Shown: positions 6,510-8,396 of the stretch, in pieces
Layout: the number at the start of each line of letters is the position of its first letter
How positions within the stretch are numbered: the first letter of the stretch is position 1
Source of the DNA: Miltoncostaeaceae bacterium
GTDB taxonomy: Bacteria; Actinomycetota; Thermoleophilia; Miltoncostaeales; Miltoncostaeaceae
DNA: 8,396 nt
Assembly: GCA_030598075.1 (NCBI GenBank)
Contig: JAUVQP010000063.1
Location: 1 to 8,396, forward strand
Direction of reading: 5' to 3'
Notes under the pieces: generated by a model
The model's database searches: none
Seen by the model: the letters and a program-made list of their open reading frames with translations, nothing else
Told to the model about the DNA's origin: nothing
Translations under genes and position numbers: made by a program

Positions 6510-8269
6510 GCACCCTCGCCCGGCACGACGCGGCCCCCCGCCCGCGCCGAAAGGTTCGCCGCCTCGCCCCGTACTTCCGCCCGTACCTCGGTCGGACGCT
6601 CCTCACGGTGACGCTCATGCTCGTGATCACGGGAACCCTCCTCGCCGGCCCGGCGCTGGCTCAGGTCGGCATCGACGACGGCATCAACGCCGGCGACAAG
6701 GGAGTGCTCGCGATGGCGGTCATCGCGTTCGTCGGCGTCGGCGCGATCGGGTGGCTCGCCGGCTACTACCAGTTGTACCTGTCGAGCTGGGTGGGGCAGC
6801 GAGTGCTGCTCGACCTTCGCGGAGACACCTTCGAGCACCTCATGGGTCTCCAGCTCGGCTACCACGAGCGGACGCCCACCGGGTGGACCGTCGCCCGCCT
6901 GACCAGCGACATCGAGGCCCTCAACCAGCTCGTCACCGACGGGGCCACGTCGCTGGTCATCAACGGCCTGACCCTGGTCGGCGTCATCGCCATCCTCTTC
7001 GCCTACGACCCCAAGCTGGCGCTCGCCGCCTTCCTCATCCTGCCGCCCCTCGCGCTGGGGACGGCGATCTTCCGCACGCTCTCCGCGCGGCTCTACCGCC
7101 GCGCCCGGGAGCGCAACGCCGACGTGCTCGCCGCACTTCAGGAGACCCTGGCGGGAATGAGCGTGGTGCAGGGCTTCGGACACGAAAAGCGCTCGGCGGA
7201 GGAGTTCAGCGGGGTCAACGAACGCTACCGCCGCGCCAACATGAGCACGATCCGTCTCTCCGGGATCTACTTCCCCAGCGTCGAGATGCTGGGCGGCATC
7301 GGCATGGCGGTCATCCTCTATTTCGGCGCCCGACGTGTGCTCGACGCCGACCTGACCGTGGGGGTCATGGTGGCCTTCCTGGGCTACATGTCGAGCTTCT
7401 TCGACCCCATTCAGCAGCTCTCTCAGCTCTACAACACCTTCCAGGCCGCGATGGCGGCTCTCGAAAAGATCTTCGGGGTGCTCGACACCCAGCCGGAGCT
7501 CGGCGACGCTCCGGACGCGGCCCCCCTGCCCCCGATCCGCGGCGACATCGAGCTGCGCCGCGTGACCTTCGGATACGACGGAGACGCGGTGCTGCACGAC
7601 CTGGACCTCCACATCCTCCCCGGACAGACCGTGGCTCTGGTCGGACCGACCGGCGCCGGCAAATCCACGCTCGCCAAGCTCATCGCCCGCCTCTACGACC
7701 CCGACTCCGGCCAGGTGCTCGTCGACGGCCACGACCTTCGCGACGTGACCCAGAGCTCGCTGCGATCACAGCTGGCCATCGTCCCCCAGGAAGGGCACCT
7801 GTTCGCCGGCACGATCGCGGACAACCTGACCTTCGGGCGGCCCGAGGCGAGCGAGTCCGAGGTGCGCGCCGCGTGCGAGGCGATCGGCATCCTCTCCATG
7901 ATCGAGTCGCTGCCGGGGGGACTCGACGCCCAGATCACCGAGGGCGGCGGAGGGCTGTCCGCGGGCCAACGCCAGCTCATCGCCTTCGCCCGGGCGCTGG
8001 TGTCGGACCCACGCCTGCTCATCCTCGACGAGGCCACCTCGTCGGTCGACCTGCGCTCCGAGGCCCGTATCGAAAGCGCGATGGACAGTCTGTTCGCCGG
8101 GCGAACCGCGGTGGTCATCGCCCACCGCCTCTCGACGATCCGCGGCGCGGATCGCATCGCCGTGATCGACGGCGGGCGGGTCGTCGAGCAGGGAACGCAC
8201 GACGAGTTGATCGAGGCGGGAGGGCGCTACGCCGAGTTGTACGCCGACTGGGAAGCGCTGCCCGTCTAG
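6506..8269 (+). CDS. ABC exporter half-transporter, second of a pair
   Basis: A 587-residue half-exporter with the same architecture as its upstream partner. A basic N-terminus (RPRRKVRR, 12-19) precedes six probable helices at about 31-53, 66-90, 145-167, 169-189, 254-275 and 285-301. The ATPase domain from about 347 has Walker A GPTGAGKS (380-387), Q-loop Gln428 (VPQE), signature LSAGQ (484-488, Ala for the second-position Gly), Walker B Asp508 and catalytic Glu509, D-loop SVD and switch His540. Both genes keep the catalytic Glu and switch His, so neither ATP site looks grossly degenerate. The GTG start at 6506 overlaps the upstream TGA (GTGA) and follows GAGGA directly. The frame stays open upstream to 4754, but that part is an out-of-frame reading of the first gene. 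The TAG stop lies in the CTAG opening the right terminal repeat; the C-terminus looks complete. Confidence 0.94.
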   Translation: MSTLARHDAAPRPRRKVRRLAPYFRPYLGRTLLTVTLMLVITGTLLAGPALAQVGIDDGINAGDKGVLAMAVIAFVGVGAIGWLAGYYQLYLSSWVGQRVLLDLRGDTFEHLMGLQLGYHERTPTGWTVARLTSDIEALNQLVTDGATSLVINGLTLVGVIAILFAYDPKLALAAFLILPPLALGTAIFRTLSARLYRRARERNADVLAALQETLAGMSVVQGFGHEKRSAEEFSGVNERYRRANMSTIRLSGIYFPSVEMLGGIGMAVILYFGARRVLDADLTVGVMVAFLGYMSSFFDPIQQLSQLYNTFQAAMAALEKIFGVLDTQPELGDAPDAAPLPPIRGDIELRRVTFGYDGDAVLHDLDLHILPGQTVALVGPTGAGKSTLAKLIARLYDPDSGQVLVDGHDLRDVTQSSLRSQLAIVPQEGHLFAGTIADNLTFGRPEASESEVRAACEAIGILSMIESLPGGLDAQITEGGGGLSAGQRQLIAFARALVSDPRLLILDEATSSVDLRSEARIESAMDSLFAGRTAVVIAHRLSTIRGADRIAVIDGGRVVEQGTHDELIEAGGRYAELYADWEALPV

Positions 8270-8396
8270 TGCCGTGTCAGGAAACCTTTGCCCCGTTCTT
8301 CCTCGCTGCAAACCATCCCGGATGCGGTGTCCTCGGTCATCGCCATGGGCTCAACCATGGCGATGACGCTGCGTCCTTGCCCCGCGGGGTTTTCGC
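8266..8396 (+). repeat. Right copy of the terminal inverted repeat abutting the ABC gene stop
   Basis: Bases 8266-8392 are the inverted counterpart of 1-127 (126 of 127 identical). The remaining bases 8393-8396 (TCGC) extend past the left window edge and so cannot be compared. The copy opens with CTAG (8266-8269), whose TAG is the stop of the second ABC gene. Features inward to outward are TGCCGTGTCAGGAAACC, the 13-bp stem-loop 8336-8367, and CCCCGCGGGG (8380-8389) followed by TTTT. Its orientation relative to the adjacent gene is the same as that of the left copy relative to aspS. The window ends before the repeat does. Confidence 0.95.
8336..8393 (+). terminator. Possible terminator or RNA hairpin region in the right repeat
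   Basis: Downstream of the second ABC gene lies a perfect 13-bp inverted repeat, GTCATCGCCATGG (8336-8348) and CCATGGCGATGAC (8355-8367), with loop GCTCAA. Twelve bases later comes the palindrome CCCCGCGGGG (8380-8389) and four T (8390-8393). The long stem lacks its own T tract. The short palindrome with T run is terminator-like but could form only a small hairpin. The same structures follow aspS. The function is inference. Confidence 0.35.

Noticed and set aside
4754..8269. A single 1171-codon open frame covering both ABC genes
   Set aside because: Its first 584 codons read the first ABC gene out of frame and give arginine- and proline-rich text without domains. Only the part from 6506 is a real protein. 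Missing stops are expected in GC-rich coding DNA.
1..8396. CRISPR array, tRNA/rRNA gene, integrase attachment site or phage genes
   Set aside because: No regularly spaced short repeats, no tRNA or rRNA sequence and no integrase or phage protein were seen. The only repeat is the terminal inverted pair.

Overview
This 8.4-kb window is high-GC bacterial DNA (roughly 70% GC by eye) with two divergent gene sets. The frequent GTG starts, the folate/histidine-type formiminotransferase, the paired ABC half-exporters with an LSAGQ signature, and an AspRS of the probable non-discriminating kind all fit Actinomycetota, possibly a Thermoleophilia-like lineage. That placement is inference; there is no rRNA or other taxonomic marker here.

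Left part, minus strand (4477 down to 124): a compact operon reading ftcD-like glutamate formiminotransferase, a 109-residue two-helix membrane protein with a very basic N-terminus, hisS, then aspS. The first gap is 6 nt. The next two junctions are 4-base GTGA overlaps, in which the GTG start and the TGA stop share bases, so translation is probably coupled.

Middle (4478-4763): a 286-bp divergent intergenic region. It is GC-rich apart from an AT-rich patch at about 4741-4766, just before the exporter start, which probably holds the rightward promoter.

Right part, plus strand (4764-8269): two complete ABC half-transporters (membrane domain plus ATPase domain), also joined by a GTGA overlap. 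They probably form a heterodimeric exporter of unknown substrate.

The most striking structure is at the edges. The first 127 bases and bases 8266-8392 are inverted copies of the same sequence, matching at 126 of 127 positions. Each copy begins exactly at the TAG stop codon of the outermost gene (aspS on the left, the second ABC gene on the right), through the tetranucleotide CTAG. I found no other CTAG in the window. Each copy carries a perfect 13-bp stem-loop and, at its outer end, a CCCCGCGGGG palindrome followed by T residues in the direction of gene transcription. This looks like a dispersed repeat or mobile element targeted to CTAG, or a portable 3'-end/terminator element. It probably also explains why the assembled sequence stops here. 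The core genes themselves are ordinary and intact.
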